NCBI GenBank assembly: GCA_963805715.1
Contig: CAWDVK010000007.1
Coordinates: 248,001-312,000 of the forward strand
Direction of reading: 5' to 3'
Length of the DNA: 64,000 bases
Source: CAWDVK01 sp963805715
Lineage (GTDB): Bacteria; Actinomycetota; Actinomycetes; Streptosporangiales; Streptosporangiaceae
The notes below the pieces were generated by a model that was not told the DNA's origin, did not search any database, and saw only the letters and a list, made by a program, of their open reading frames with translations. Below are positions 16,051 to 24,219 of this stretch, piece by piece (position 1 is the stretch's first letter; every line of letters starts with the position of its first letter). Position numbers and translations under genes: made by a program.

Positions 16051-17165
16051 CCGGTCGGCTGCTCTCCCCGTGGCGGATCGCCAGCGCGGCCGTCGTTGTC
16101 GGCCTGCTGGCCGCCGGCGCCGTCACCGCTGGCCTGGCCGGCTCCAAGGCCGCGCCCGGCGGCACCGGCCGGGCCGGCCAGGCAGCGAGGCAGCGGCGCC
16201 CGCAGGTGGTCCAGCAGGGCGCCAGCGCGCGGGCCGGCCTGCGGCTGATGGCCGAGGCGGCCGCGGCGTGCAAGACCGTCGCGTACTACGGCGTCCAGGT
16301 CGCCATCCGGTGGGGCCGCGGCGGGACGAGCGCCTCGGTCGTCCAGATCTGGCACCGGCCGGGCAGCACGGCGCTGGCGCAGGCAGCGTCCACCGAGTCC
16401 GGCTCGCCCGCGAGCGCGCTGGGCACGCCGCAGGACGCGGCCGGGATCATCGGTCTATCGCCGCAGCTGCTGAGCCTGATGCGGACGAATTATGTCATTA
16501 GCTACTCGGGCGCCGGTACGGCCGATGACCGGCCGGCCCAGGTGGTCGAGGTCTGGCGCGCCGATGGCAGCCTGGCGGCCAGGTTCTGGCTCGATGCCAG
16601 CACCAAGCTGCCGTTGCGCCGCGAGCTGTTCGACAGCAGCGCCAGGATGACCAGCGAGGATGCCTTCATCAGCCTGCACGTGGGCGAGAGCCGGCTGGCG
16701 GGCATGCCTCCGGCCAGCGCGCGAGCCTGGGCTGGCGAGCTGCGTCGAGGCAGCCTGGCCGCGCTGCGCTCAGCTGGCTGGCCGGTTCCCCGTGCGCTGC
16801 CCGGAGGCCTCTCCCTGTTCTCCGCCAGCCGGGCCTCGACGCCGGCGGGCACGGTCGTCGACCTGTCGTATTCCGATGGGCTGTCGGTCATCTCGCTCTT
16901 CTTGCAGCGCGGCCAGCTGCCGCGGAGCCTGGCCGGCTGGAAGCCCGAGGAGATGCAGGGCCGGGACGTCTACGCCAGCGACTCCGATGATCAGAGCATC
17001 ACCTGGTCGGCTCATGGCTTCGTGTACACGATGATCGCGGATGCGCCCGATGCGACCGTTGCTGCCGCTGTCAGCAGGCTGCCGCACGATCCGGACACCG
17101 ACTTCTGGCAGCGGATGGAACGCGGATTCAGGCGGCTCGCATCCTGGGCCAACCCGTTCGGCTGA
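16047..17165 (+). CDS. RseB/MucB-like sigma-E regulatory protein, exported
   Basis: 372 residues. An N-terminal signal anchor (IASAAVVVGLLAAGAVTAGL) is followed by a beta-rich domain resembling the N-terminal domain of RseB/MucB: YYGVQVAIRWGRGGTSASVV, VVEVWRADGSLAARFWLDAS and TKLPLRRELFDSS. The C-terminal half has a second domain ending in FWQRMERGFRRLASWANPFG. RseB binds the outer part of the anti-sigma factor and blocks its cleavage until stress. The gene overlaps the anti-sigma gene by GTGA, which supports that role. Confidence 0.78.
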   Translation: MTGRLLSPWRIASAAVVVGLLAAGAVTAGLAGSKAAPGGTGRAGQAARQRRPQVVQQGASARAGLRLMAEAAAACKTVAYYGVQVAIRWGRGGTSASVVQIWHRPGSTALAQAASTESGSPASALGTPQDAAGIIGLSPQLLSLMRTNYVISYSGAGTADDRPAQVVEVWRADGSLAARFWLDASTKLPLRRELFDSSARMTSEDAFISLHVGESRLAGMPPASARAWAGELRRGSLAALRSAGWPVPRALPGGLSLFSASRASTPAGTVVDLSYSDGLSVISLFLQRGQLPRSLAGWKPEEMQGRDVYASDSDDQSITWSAHGFVYTMIADAPDATVAAAVSRLPHDPDTDFWQRMERGFRRLASWANPFG

Positions 17166-17428
17166 ACATGCCTATTCCGGGCCGATATGGAAAGGTATCC
17201 AGCCGATGGCGGCCCCATCTCCACAGGTAGCGGCCGCTTCGGGGGAGGGGCGCGATGTCCGAGGGGCCTGGGCACTGGGCGGAAGGTCTGCCTGCCCTCC
17301 TGCCTGGCATGCCCGCGCCTGCGGACGAGGAGCGCCTGGCTAGCCGGCCAGGCGCGGCCGGCGCCACCGTGGCTGGCCGCCCCGCCTCGCCCGCTCCGCC
17401 CGGCTCGCCCGTTTGGGCTGGCGCGGCT

Positions 17429-17514
17429 GGCCCGCACGCGCCGGCCTGCACGCGCCGGCTGGCCCGCACGCGCCGGCTGGCCCGCACGCGCCGGCTGGCC
17501 CGCACGCGCCGGCG
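17429..17514 (+). repeat. 18-bp tandem repeat at 5' part of htrA
   Basis: Units of GGCCCGCACGCGCCGGCT occur about 4.7 times, with one 15-bp truncated unit at 17446-17460. The unit encodes GPHAPA, ARAGWP or ARTRRL depending on the frame. Confidence 0.85.
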
Positions 17515-17537
17515 GCCCGCCCCGGCCCGGCGGTACC

Positions 17538-18827
17538 ATGCATCCGGCTGGTTTCGCCAGCTCGGCCACGCCGGCCGCAGCCGCGGCTCAGCCCGGCTTC
17601 CGGACGTCCTATGCCCGGTTCGACGATGAATGGGTCGACCATGAGCTGGCCGGCTATGAGCTGCCGGGCCGCGACCGGCCGGGCCGCCAGCGCAGCGGCC
17701 GCCGGATGGGTGGCGCCGCCCGGCTGAGCGGCAGGCGGCTGTTCGCGGCGGCGACCGGGCTCGCGCTGGTCTCGGCGCTGGCCGGCGGCCTGGTGGGCGG
17801 CTACATAGCGACCAGGTCCGCTCCTGCCGGGGCTGACCCCACCTACAGCCTGGGGGCCGCGTCGCCGAACCAGACCGCCAGGCCGGCCTCGTCGGTAGCT
17901 GGCCTGGCCGCCCGCGTGCTGCCGAGCGTGGTCACGGTCAAGGTCGACGACGGCCAGGGCACCGGCTCGGGCTTCATCGTCAGCGGCGGCTACATCATCA
18001 CCGACAACCACGTGGTCACGCTGGACGGCCGGCTCGCCAACGCCTCGATGAGCGTGACCTTCAACGGCGGCCGGACGGTCTCGGCCACGCTCGTCGGCCG
18101 TGACCCCTACTCGGACATCGCCGTCATCAGGCCCGCCGGAACCGCGATCTTGCCGGCGCTGCCGCTGGGAAATTCCAGCAGCGTCGAGGTCGGCGATCCG
18201 GTCATCGCCGTGGGCGCGCCGCTCGGTCTCGCGGAGACCGTGACGAGCGGCATCGTCAGCGCGGTCAACCGGCCGGTCGAGCCAGGCTCCGGCACGAGCA
18301 CCTCACCGCAGGTGTACTTCGACGCGATCCAGACTGATGCGCCGATCAATCCCGGTAACTCGGGCGGCCCCCTGGTCAACGCACGGGGCCAGGTGATCGG
18401 CGTGGATGCCGCGATCGACACCCTGGGCGATCCGCTCACCGGCAGCCAGGGCGGCAGCATCGGCCTGGGCTTCGCCATCCCGATCAATCAGGCGCGCCGC
18501 GTCGCGACCGAGCTGATCAGGACCGGTCACGCGGCGCACTCAGTACTCGGCGCGGTGATCAACATCGGCTACGGCGGGACAGGTGCCCAGATCGTCCCGG
18601 TCCGGCCCGGCGCGGCCGCCCCGGTCACGCCGGGCGGGCCGGCCGCTCAGGCCGGGCTGCAGCCGGGCGACGTCATCGTCCGGTTCGCGGGGCTGCCGAT
18701 TACCGACGGGAACAGCCTGCTCGACGCGATCAGGTCGCAGGCGCCTGGCAGCCGGGTCAGCGTCACGTACGTCCGGGGCGGCATCAGTCGCACCGCCTGG
18801 GTGGCGCTGGGGTCTGCCACGTCCTGA
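17538..18827 (+). CDS. HtrA-like S1C serine protease with PDZ domain
   Basis: Membrane-anchored DegP/HtrA-type protease of the envelope. Counting from ATG 17538, a basic cytoplasmic stretch precedes a membrane anchor (LFAAATGLALVSALAGGLVG). The protease domain has catalytic H158 (IITDNHVV), D193 (YSDIAVIRP) and S275 (NPGNSGGPLV), and a PDZ domain is near the C-terminus (GPAAQAGLQPGDVIVRFAG). ATG 17538 lacks a ribosome site. A strong one (GGGGGAGGGGCGCG) precedes ATG 17255, which opens a different frame (MSEGPGHWAEGLPALLPGMP). 17255-18827 is one base over a multiple of three, so the native protein probably starts at 17255 with an indel in the repeat-rich stretch. It sits in the sigE locus, like Rv1223. 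Confidence 0.9.
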   Translation: MHPAGFASSATPAAAAAQPGFRTSYARFDDEWVDHELAGYELPGRDRPGRQRSGRRMGGAARLSGRRLFAAATGLALVSALAGGLVGGYIATRSAPAGADPTYSLGAASPNQTARPASSVAGLAARVLPSVVTVKVDDGQGTGSGFIVSGGYIITDNHVVTLDGRLANASMSVTFNGGRTVSATLVGRDPYSDIAVIRPAGTAILPALPLGNSSSVEVGDPVIAVGAPLGLAETVTSGIVSAVNRPVEPGSGTSTSPQVYFDAIQTDAPINPGNSGGPLVNARGQVIGVDAAIDTLGDPLTGSQGGSIGLGFAIPINQARRVATELIRTGHAAHSVLGAVINIGYGGTGAQIVPVRPGAAAPVTPGGPAAQAGLQPGDVIVRFAGLPITDGNSLLDAIRSQAPGSRVSVTYVRGGISRTAWVALGSATS

Positions 18828-18992
18828 CCACGGCGGTTTCAGCCGGCCAGCGGGCGGCCAGACCCGGCTGGCCGGCCGGGACAGGCCGGCCCCGGAAGCG
18901 GCCTGGAATGGCCGCCAGTCCCGCGGACCGTTTACGCTGGTGCCAGCGGGCCGTCGCGCTCGTGGTCCCGAAGCCGGCTGGAGCGATTAGCT

Positions 18993-19391
18993 GTGGATCT
19001 TTCCTTCCTGAAGCTCCTGGTGCTCGGGGTCATCGCGCTGATCGTCTTCGGACCTGATCAGCTGCCGAAGTACGCCGCGCAAGCCGGCCGGGCGCTGCGT
19101 GAGCTGCGGCGGATGGCCGATGGCGCCAAGATGGAACTGCAGGATCACCTCGGCCCGGAGTTCGGCGACTTCGACATCAACGACCTGAATCCGCGTCATT
19201 TCGTCCGTAAGCACCTGATGGACGATCTGAACGGCGACTACGGCAGCAGCACGGCCGACGGTGGCCAGGGCCCCGGCAGCCCCGGCTATGCCGGAAGCAA
19301 CGGCCTGGGCCGGGACGGCATCGGATTGCAGCAGGCAGAGCTCAGGCTGGCTCCGGGCGAGAGCCCGCCCTACGACGCCGAGGCCACCTGA
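18993..19391 (+). CDS. tatB: Sec-independent protein translocase TatB
   Basis: 132 residues from GTG 18993. One N-terminal membrane helix (LSFLKLLVLGVIALIVFG) is followed by the hinge FGPDQLPKYA and an amphipathic helix AGRALRELRRMADGAKMEL, the standard TatA/B layout. The C-terminal tail is Gly-rich and flexible. TatB forms the twin-arginine substrate receptor with TatC. The position after htrA in the sigE locus is conserved (Rv1224). Convergent with mrp. Confidence 0.93.
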   Translation: MDLSFLKLLVLGVIALIVFGPDQLPKYAAQAGRALRELRRMADGAKMELQDHLGPEFGDFDINDLNPRHFVRKHLMDDLNGDYGSSTADGGQGPGSPGYAGSNGLGRDGIGLQQAELRLAPGESPPYDAEAT

Positions 19392-19473
19392 TCCCTGACG
19401 GCGGCAGTGACCGGCCCTTCCGGCCCTTCCGGCGCCGGCCTCCTGGCCCGGACCGCGCTCCGCGGCCCGGCTG

Positions 19474-20652
19474 CTAGACGGGGGTAAGCCCGAGCGGCAG
19501 GCCGGCCAGGCTGCGCGAGCGAGCGGTGAGGCCCTCGGCGATCTTCCTGAGCTGCAGCGCCGCCGGGGAGTCGGGATCGGACAGCACCAGCGGCAGGCCG
19601 GCGTCCCCGGCCTCGCGCAGGCGCAGGTCAATGGGTATCTCGCCGAGTACGGGCACGGCCGTCCCGAGCATGCGGGTGAGCGTTCCCGCCACCGCCTGAC
19701 CGCCGCCTGACCCGAATACGTCGACCCGCTCGCCGCAGTGCGGGCAGGGCAGGTACGACATGTTCTCGATGACGCCGACTATGCGCTGGTGCAGCTGAGC
19801 GCCGAGCGAGCCGGCCCGCTCGGCCACCTCGGCCGCGGCCAGCTGCGGGGTGGTGACGATGATCAGCTCGGAGCCGGGGATCAGGTGGGCCGCGGAGATC
19901 GCGATGTCCCCCGTTCCCGGCGGCAGGTCCAGCAGCAGCACGTCCAGGTCGCCCCAGAAGACGTCGGCCAGGAACTGCTGCAGCAGGCGGTGCAGGATCG
20001 GCCCGCGCATCGGCAGCGGCTCGTTGCCCTTCTTGAGCATGCCGCTCGAGATCGCCTGCACTCCGTGCGCGGACGGGGGCATGATCATCTGCTCGACCTG
20101 AGTGGGGCGGGTGGTGATGCCCAGCATCCGCGGCACGGAGTGGCCGTAGATGTCGGCGTCCAGCAGGCCGACCTTCTGGCCCATCGCGGCGAGTGCGACC
20201 GCGATGTTGACCGTGACGGAGGACTTGCCGACGCCGCCCTTGCCGCTGGCCACCGCATAAACCTTGGTCAGCGAGGCAGGGCTGGCGAACGGGATCTCGC
20301 GCTCCGGCTTCCCGCCCCGCAGCCTGCCCTGCAGCTCCCGGCGCTGTTCATCGCTCATCACGTCCAGCTCGACCCGGACAGCCGTGACCCCCGGCAGCCT
20401 GCCGACCGCCGCGGTGACTTCGCGGGTGATGGTGTCGCGCAGCGGGCATCCGGATACCGTCAGCCAGACATCGACCCGGACGGCTCCGTCGGGCGCCACC
20501 TCGACGTTCTTCACCATCCCCAGCTCAGTGATGGGGCGATGGATCTCAGGATCGTTGACGCCCGCGAGCGCCTGGGTCACCTGCTCGGTCGTGGGCGGTG
20601 AGGCAGCGCCGGCGCCGACACCATCGGCGCCGCGCCGTGGGGCAATAGGCAT
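19474..20652 (-). CDS. mrp: Mrp/NBP35 family iron-sulfur cluster carrier ATPase
   Basis: 392 residues. An N-terminal DUF59/MIP18-like domain (QVTQALAGVNDPEIHRPITE then LGMVKN) precedes a ParA-type P-loop domain. The deviant Walker A is ASGKGGVGKSSVTVNIAVAL, Walker B is DVLLLDLPPGTGD, and the CxxC metal motif is YLPCPHCGERV. It scaffolds and delivers iron-sulfur clusters in the cytosol. Its place downstream of the sigE block matches Rv1229c. Confidence 0.95.
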   Translation of the reverse strand: MPIAPRRGADGVGAGAASPPTTEQVTQALAGVNDPEIHRPITELGMVKNVEVAPDGAVRVDVWLTVSGCPLRDTITREVTAAVGRLPGVTAVRVELDVMSDEQRRELQGRLRGGKPEREIPFASPASLTKVYAVASGKGGVGKSSVTVNIAVALAAMGQKVGLLDADIYGHSVPRMLGITTRPTQVEQMIMPPSAHGVQAISSGMLKKGNEPLPMRGPILHRLLQQFLADVFWGDLDVLLLDLPPGTGDIAISAAHLIPGSELIIVTTPQLAAAEVAERAGSLGAQLHQRIVGVIENMSYLPCPHCGERVDVFGSGGGQAVAGTLTRMLGTAVPVLGEIPIDLRLREAGDAGLPLVLSDPDSPAALQLRKIAEGLTARSRSLAGLPLGLTPV

Positions 20653-20748
20653 GCGACCATGCTACGGCCCGCTCGCCAGTGGCCATCCCGTGCAGTATGC
20701 CCGTCCGGCGGCCGGGACCGGCATTCCGCATGCCCGCGATGGGCGCTG

Positions 20749-21162
20749 CTAGGGCAGCGCTCCCCAGGACCTGAGTGCCGCGGTCAGTCCGTCGGTCAGC
20801 TCCCCGGCCGCATCCATCTGCGCGATCTCCGGCGGCCCGGCCCAGCGGGCGTCGCCCGCATCGTCGCCCGCCGCCAGCTCGCCGCCGGTCACGAACGCCG
20901 CGTAGTCGCTGATGTCGATCACTGCCCCGGACAGTCCGGGCCGCTGTACCCGGCCCAGGAGCGGGCCGCAGTCGACCGTCAGCCCTGTCTCCTCGCGGAC
21001 CTCCCGGACAACGGCCTGCTGCTCGGTCTCGCCTGGCTCGATGCGGCCGCCGGGCAGTGACCAGAGCCCGGCCCCAGGCTCGTTCCGCCGCCTGACCAGC
21101 AGCAACCGTCCCTTCTCGTCCTTGATGACTGCCCCGGCGCAGGGCACGTGCTGCACGGCCAT
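20749..21162 (-). CDS. Nudix hydrolase
   Basis: 137 residues with an intact Nudix box, GGRIEPGETEQQAVVREV followed by REETGL, in a MutT-like fold. The N-terminus MAVQHVPCAGAVIKDEKGRL fits small house-cleaning or ADP-ribose/NADH-type enzymes. The substrate cannot be assigned. It is transcribed away from DUF6758, leaving about 54 bp of shared promoter. Confidence 0.9.
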   Translation of the reverse strand: MAVQHVPCAGAVIKDEKGRLLLVRRRNEPGAGLWSLPGGRIEPGETEQQAVVREVREETGLTVDCGPLLGRVQRPGLSGAVIDISDYAAFVTGGELAAGDDAGDARWAGPPEIAQMDAAGELTDGLTAALRSWGALP

Positions 21163-21216
21163 TGCCCTAGTATCAGCCTTTCACCAGTGGCCGCTCGTCC
21201 GTTACTGTCAGTCGTT

Positions 21217-21843
21217 ATGAGGCCAGCACCTACCTGCCCGCGGTGTGACGCGGTGCTGCGCGAGCCGAGCATCTGGTCTAGTGCCTGGCAGTGCGATCTG
21301 CATGGCGAGGTGCCGCCGCTGCGGACCGGGCTGAGCCTGTCCACCGAGGGCCTGGAGAGCGTCCGCCGGGGTGCGGTCGTGCCGGTCTGGCTTCCGTGGC
21401 CGCTGCCGCACGGCTGGGTGGTGACCGGCTTCGCCACGGCCGGCGATGAGCGCAGCGGGACCCGCGGCTGCACCGTCGCGCTGTCCGGGCCGAACCCGGT
21501 CGGCGGCCCCGCCGAGATGGTGCTGGTGTCGGAGGAGCTCGGCGTCGGCCTGGGCGCCAGGTTCGCCGGCCTGGCCGGCCCCGATCCCGGCGACGGCTTC
21601 GCCACCGGCGCTCCTGCCGCCGTGGTGCGCTTCGGGAAGCACGAGTTTCCGCTCTGGCATGTCGAGGCGCCCGGCCGGGCGGCCTTCGCCGGCGAGGTCA
21701 TGGGCAGCTGGCTGTGGCTGGTGCTCTGGCCGGATACGGCCGGAATGCTGACTGTTGATCCGCTGCCGCTGCGGGACCTGCGCGAGGCCGGCCCGGACGT
21801 GGACCTGCCTTTCGGCGCACGGTCCCCGCGGCTGCCCGGCTGA
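21217..21843 (+). CDS. DUF6758 family protein
   Basis: 208 residues from ATG 21217 (TCAGTCGTT precedes; no strong ribosome site). A short zinc-ribbon-like start, TCPRCDAVLREPSIWSSAWQ then C, leads into a soluble domain with WLPWPLPHGWVVTGFATAGD and RFGKHEFPLWHVEAPGRAAF. Proteins of this type are widespread in actinomycetes next to mrp and PHP genes, with unknown function. Confidence 0.78.
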   Translation: MRPAPTCPRCDAVLREPSIWSSAWQCDLHGEVPPLRTGLSLSTEGLESVRRGAVVPVWLPWPLPHGWVVTGFATAGDERSGTRGCTVALSGPNPVGGPAEMVLVSEELGVGLGARFAGLAGPDPGDGFATGAPAAVVRFGKHEFPLWHVEAPGRAAFAGEVMGSWLWLVLWPDTAGMLTVDPLPLRDLREAGPDVDLPFGARSPRLPG

Positions 21844-21902
21844 GGTCGCGAGGGGGCGCCCTCACCGCACCCGCCCGGTGCCGCCCGGCTAGGGTCACCA
21901 GA

Positions 21903-22772
21903 GTGCGCCCTGACCACATCCGCGCTGACCTGCATAGCCATAGCACGGCATCGGACGGGACTACCTCGCCCGCCGAGGTGATGAGCCGCGCCGCCGCGGC
22001 CGGGCTCGATGTCATCGCCCTCACCGACCACGACACGGTGGCCGGCCACGCCGAGGCCCGGGCCGCGCTGGCTGACCTGCGGCCCGGGCTCACGCTCATG
22101 CCGGGCATGGAGCTGTCCTGCCGGCTCCACGGGCACAGCGTGCACATGCTCGCCTACCTCTTTGATCCGGCGGACCCGGAGCTGGGCGGCGAGCTGGCGC
22201 ACATCAGGGCGAGCCGGGAGGACCGGGCCCGCGCCATGGTGCGGCGCCTGCAGGAGCTGGGCGTCGACGTGAGCTGGGACCAGGTCGAGGCGATCGCGGC
22301 CGGCGGGGTGGTAGGACGGCCGCACATCGCCCGCGCGCTGGCCGCGGGCGGCGTGATCGCCAGTCCCGATGAGGCGTTCAGCCCGGAGTGGATCGGCCCG
22401 GGCGGCCGGGCTTACGTGTCCCGGTATGCGCTCGATCCGGTGCGCGCCATCGAGCTGGTGCGCGGTGCCGGCGGTGTCACGGTGCTGGCGCATCCGCGCG
22501 GCGCGTCGCGCGGATGGCAGATCCCTGATGACCAGATCGCCATGCTGGCGGCCGCCGGCCTGAGCGGAGTCGAGATCGACCACCCTCAGCAAGACCAGGC
22601 AGAACGCTCCCGCCTGCGTACCCTGGCCGCATTGCTCGGCCTCGTCGCCTCTGGCGGCAGTGATGATCACGGGGCGCTGACCGGCTACCGGATCGGCACC
22701 GAGATAGCGCCGGACGATGCGTATCAGCGGCTGGTCGCGGGCGCCACGGGCGCTGTCCCGGTGACAGGCTGA
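21903..22772 (+). CDS. PHP-domain phosphoesterase (TrpH/YciV type)
   Basis: 289 residues. PHP motif 1 is DLHSHSTASDGTTSPAEV, motif 2 is ALTDHDTVAGHAEA, and later histidines lie in VTVLAHPRG and a SGGSDDHG segment, all as in metal-dependent PHP enzymes. E. coli YciV/RNase AM removes 5' nucleotides from short RNAs and 3',5'-bisphosphates, and this homologue is likely similar. It ends in an 8-bp repeat that places TGA in all three frames before marC begins. Confidence 0.9.
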   Translation: MRPDHIRADLHSHSTASDGTTSPAEVMSRAAAAGLDVIALTDHDTVAGHAEARAALADLRPGLTLMPGMELSCRLHGHSVHMLAYLFDPADPELGGELAHIRASREDRARAMVRRLQELGVDVSWDQVEAIAAGGVVGRPHIARALAAGGVIASPDEAFSPEWIGPGGRAYVSRYALDPVRAIELVRGAGGVTVLAHPRGASRGWQIPDDQIAMLAAAGLSGVEIDHPQQDQAERSRLRTLAALLGLVASGGSDDHGALTGYRIGTEIAPDDAYQRLVAGATGAVPVTG

Positions 22773-22790
22773 CGGGCTGATGGGCTGATG
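22770..22790 (+). repeat. 8-bp repeat giving TGA in three frames at PHP-marC junction
   Basis: TGA occurs at 22770 (the PHP stop), 22778 and 22786 within a GGGCTGAT repeat. The three stops fall in three different frames. The last overlaps the marC ATG at 22788. Confidence 0.85.
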
Positions 22791-23408
22791 GGCCCGATCT
22801 TCCCGGTCAAGTTCTTCTGGGAGGTCTTCATCACGCTGCTGGTGATCACTGACCCGCCTGGCGTGGTGCCCGTGTTCCTCGGCCTGACCAGGAACCGTCC
22901 CGCGGCCGAGCGCAACCGGCTGGCCTGGCAGGCCGCGGTGGTGGCGCTGGGCGTGATCGTGGCCTTCGCGCTGTTCGGCCGGTCGATGCTCGCCTACCTG
23001 GGCGTGGAGCTGCCGGCCCTGCAGGCGGCCGGCGGGCTGCTGCTGCTGCTCGTGGCGCTGCAGCTGCTGACCGGGCAGGCCGCCGAGCCGACCGAGCTGG
23101 AGGTCGCAGCGGCGAACGTGGCCTTCGTGCCGCTGGGCACGCCGCTGCTGGCCGGGCCGGGCGCGATCGTGGCGACGATGCTGTTCGTGCAGCGGTCATC
23201 CACGGCCGGCGACAAGCTGGCCTTCGGGCTCGCCATCGTCGCCGTCGTTATCCTGCTCTGGCTGGCCATGCGGTTTTCCGGGGCAATCCTGCGCGTGCTG
23301 CGAGAGAGTGGCGTGGAACTGCTGACCAGGATTGCCGGGCTGCTCTTGTCCGCCATCGCCGTGCAGCTCATCATCGGCGCGGTGCGGGCACTCGTGCGGC
23401 AGGGCTGA
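22788..23408 (+). CDS. MarC family integral membrane protein
   Basis: 206 residues with six predicted membrane helices, beginning VKFFWEVFITLLVITDPPGV and containing the MarC-typical TDPPG.VP and PLGTPLLAGPGAI segments. The family was once linked to antibiotic resistance, but the transport role remains unknown. It starts 15 bp after the PHP stop and shares that operon. Its own stop is embedded in a 16-bp tandem array. Confidence 0.9.
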   Translation: MGPIFPVKFFWEVFITLLVITDPPGVVPVFLGLTRNRPAAERNRLAWQAAVVALGVIVAFALFGRSMLAYLGVELPALQAAGGLLLLLVALQLLTGQAAEPTELEVAAANVAFVPLGTPLLAGPGAIVATMLFVQRSSTAGDKLAFGLAIVAVVILLWLAMRFSGAILRVLRESGVELLTRIAGLLLSAIAVQLIIGAVRALVRQG

Positions 23409-23485
23409 GAGCAGGGCCGGCTGAGAGCAGGGCCGGCTGAGAGCAGGGCCGGCTGAGAGCAGGGCCAGGCTGAGAGCAGGGCCGG
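23405..23485 (+). repeat. 16-bp tandem array seeded on marC stop codon, 5 copies
   Basis: CTGAGAGCAGGGCCGG is repeated five times (fourth copy 17 bp). The first unit contains the marC TGA and every unit keeps a TGA. Because 16 is not a multiple of three, successive stops rotate through all frames. Confidence 0.9.
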
Positions 23486-23540
23486 CAGCAGGGCACTCTG
23501 GCAGGAACCGGGCAGCGGAAACTGACCGCGGGAAAGGCGA

Positions 23541-24167
23541 ATGGCAGCGATGGAAGCGCGGATCGATGGTGTCACCGGCACGGTCAACAGCTGGATCGTG
23601 GGCGACGACGAGGAGGTCATCGTCATCGATCCGGGTGACGATGCGGCAGCGGTGCTCGATGCCGTGGGCGAGCGGGAGATTGTCGCGGTGATCTGCACCC
23701 ACGGGCACCCGGCGCACACCGCCGCCGTGCCGGAGGTCGCGGAGCGGGACGAGGCGCCGGTGGCGCTGCACCCGGCCGATATCGAGCACTGGCGCGAGGC
23801 CCATTCGGGCGACGACCCGGAGATCGAGATGGCCGACGGGGGAATGTTCGAGGTGGCGGATGTCTCGCTCGAGGTCATGCACGCGCCGGGGCACAGCCCC
23901 GGCTCGGTCTGCCTGTACTGCGAGGATCTCAACGTCGTCTTCACCGGTGACGTGCTGACGGCGGACGGGCCGGTGCCGCACGACGATGAGTTCCCCGATT
24001 TCAGCCGCCAGCTCAGCTCGATCGGCGCCGAGGTACTGACCCTGCCCTCCCCGACCCGGGTGCTGCCGGGTCACGGCGCGGATTTCACCGTAGGCGCCGC
24101 GGAGAAGCGCTTCGACTCCTGGGTGGCAGGCGGGCCGGGCGGATTCGTGGCCGGCGATCCAGCCTAG
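23541..24167 (+). CDS. metallo-beta-lactamase fold hydrolase with altered metal motif
   Basis: 208-residue glyoxalase-II-like protein. The fold is clear (VTGTVNSWIVGDDEEVIVID, then HAPGHSPGSVCLYC, VFTGDVLTADGPVP and RVLPGHG). The first metal motif reads H54-G-H56-P-A58-H59, where the family expects HxHxDH. The aspartate that helps bind the second metal is alanine. Other ligands (HAPGHS, the D of FTGD, LPGHG) are present. It may bind one metal or have changed activity. ATG 23541 follows GGGAAAGGCGA. Confidence 0.85.
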   Translation: MAAMEARIDGVTGTVNSWIVGDDEEVIVIDPGDDAAAVLDAVGEREIVAVICTHGHPAHTAAVPEVAERDEAPVALHPADIEHWREAHSGDDPEIEMADGGMFEVADVSLEVMHAPGHSPGSVCLYCEDLNVVFTGDVLTADGPVPHDDEFPDFSRQLSSIGAEVLTLPSPTRVLPGHGADFTVGAAEKRFDSWVAGGPGGFVAGDPA

Positions 24168-24219
24168 ATCGCGGGCTGGCCCGGACTAGGCTGTCAGCCG
24201 GCCGCGCGATGATAGGCAG

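Noticed and set aside
17255..17629. Separate small gene upstream of htrA
   Set aside because: The frame has a good start but its end is out-of-frame antisense-like sequence. One indel joins it to htrA, so it is better seen as the htrA N-terminus.
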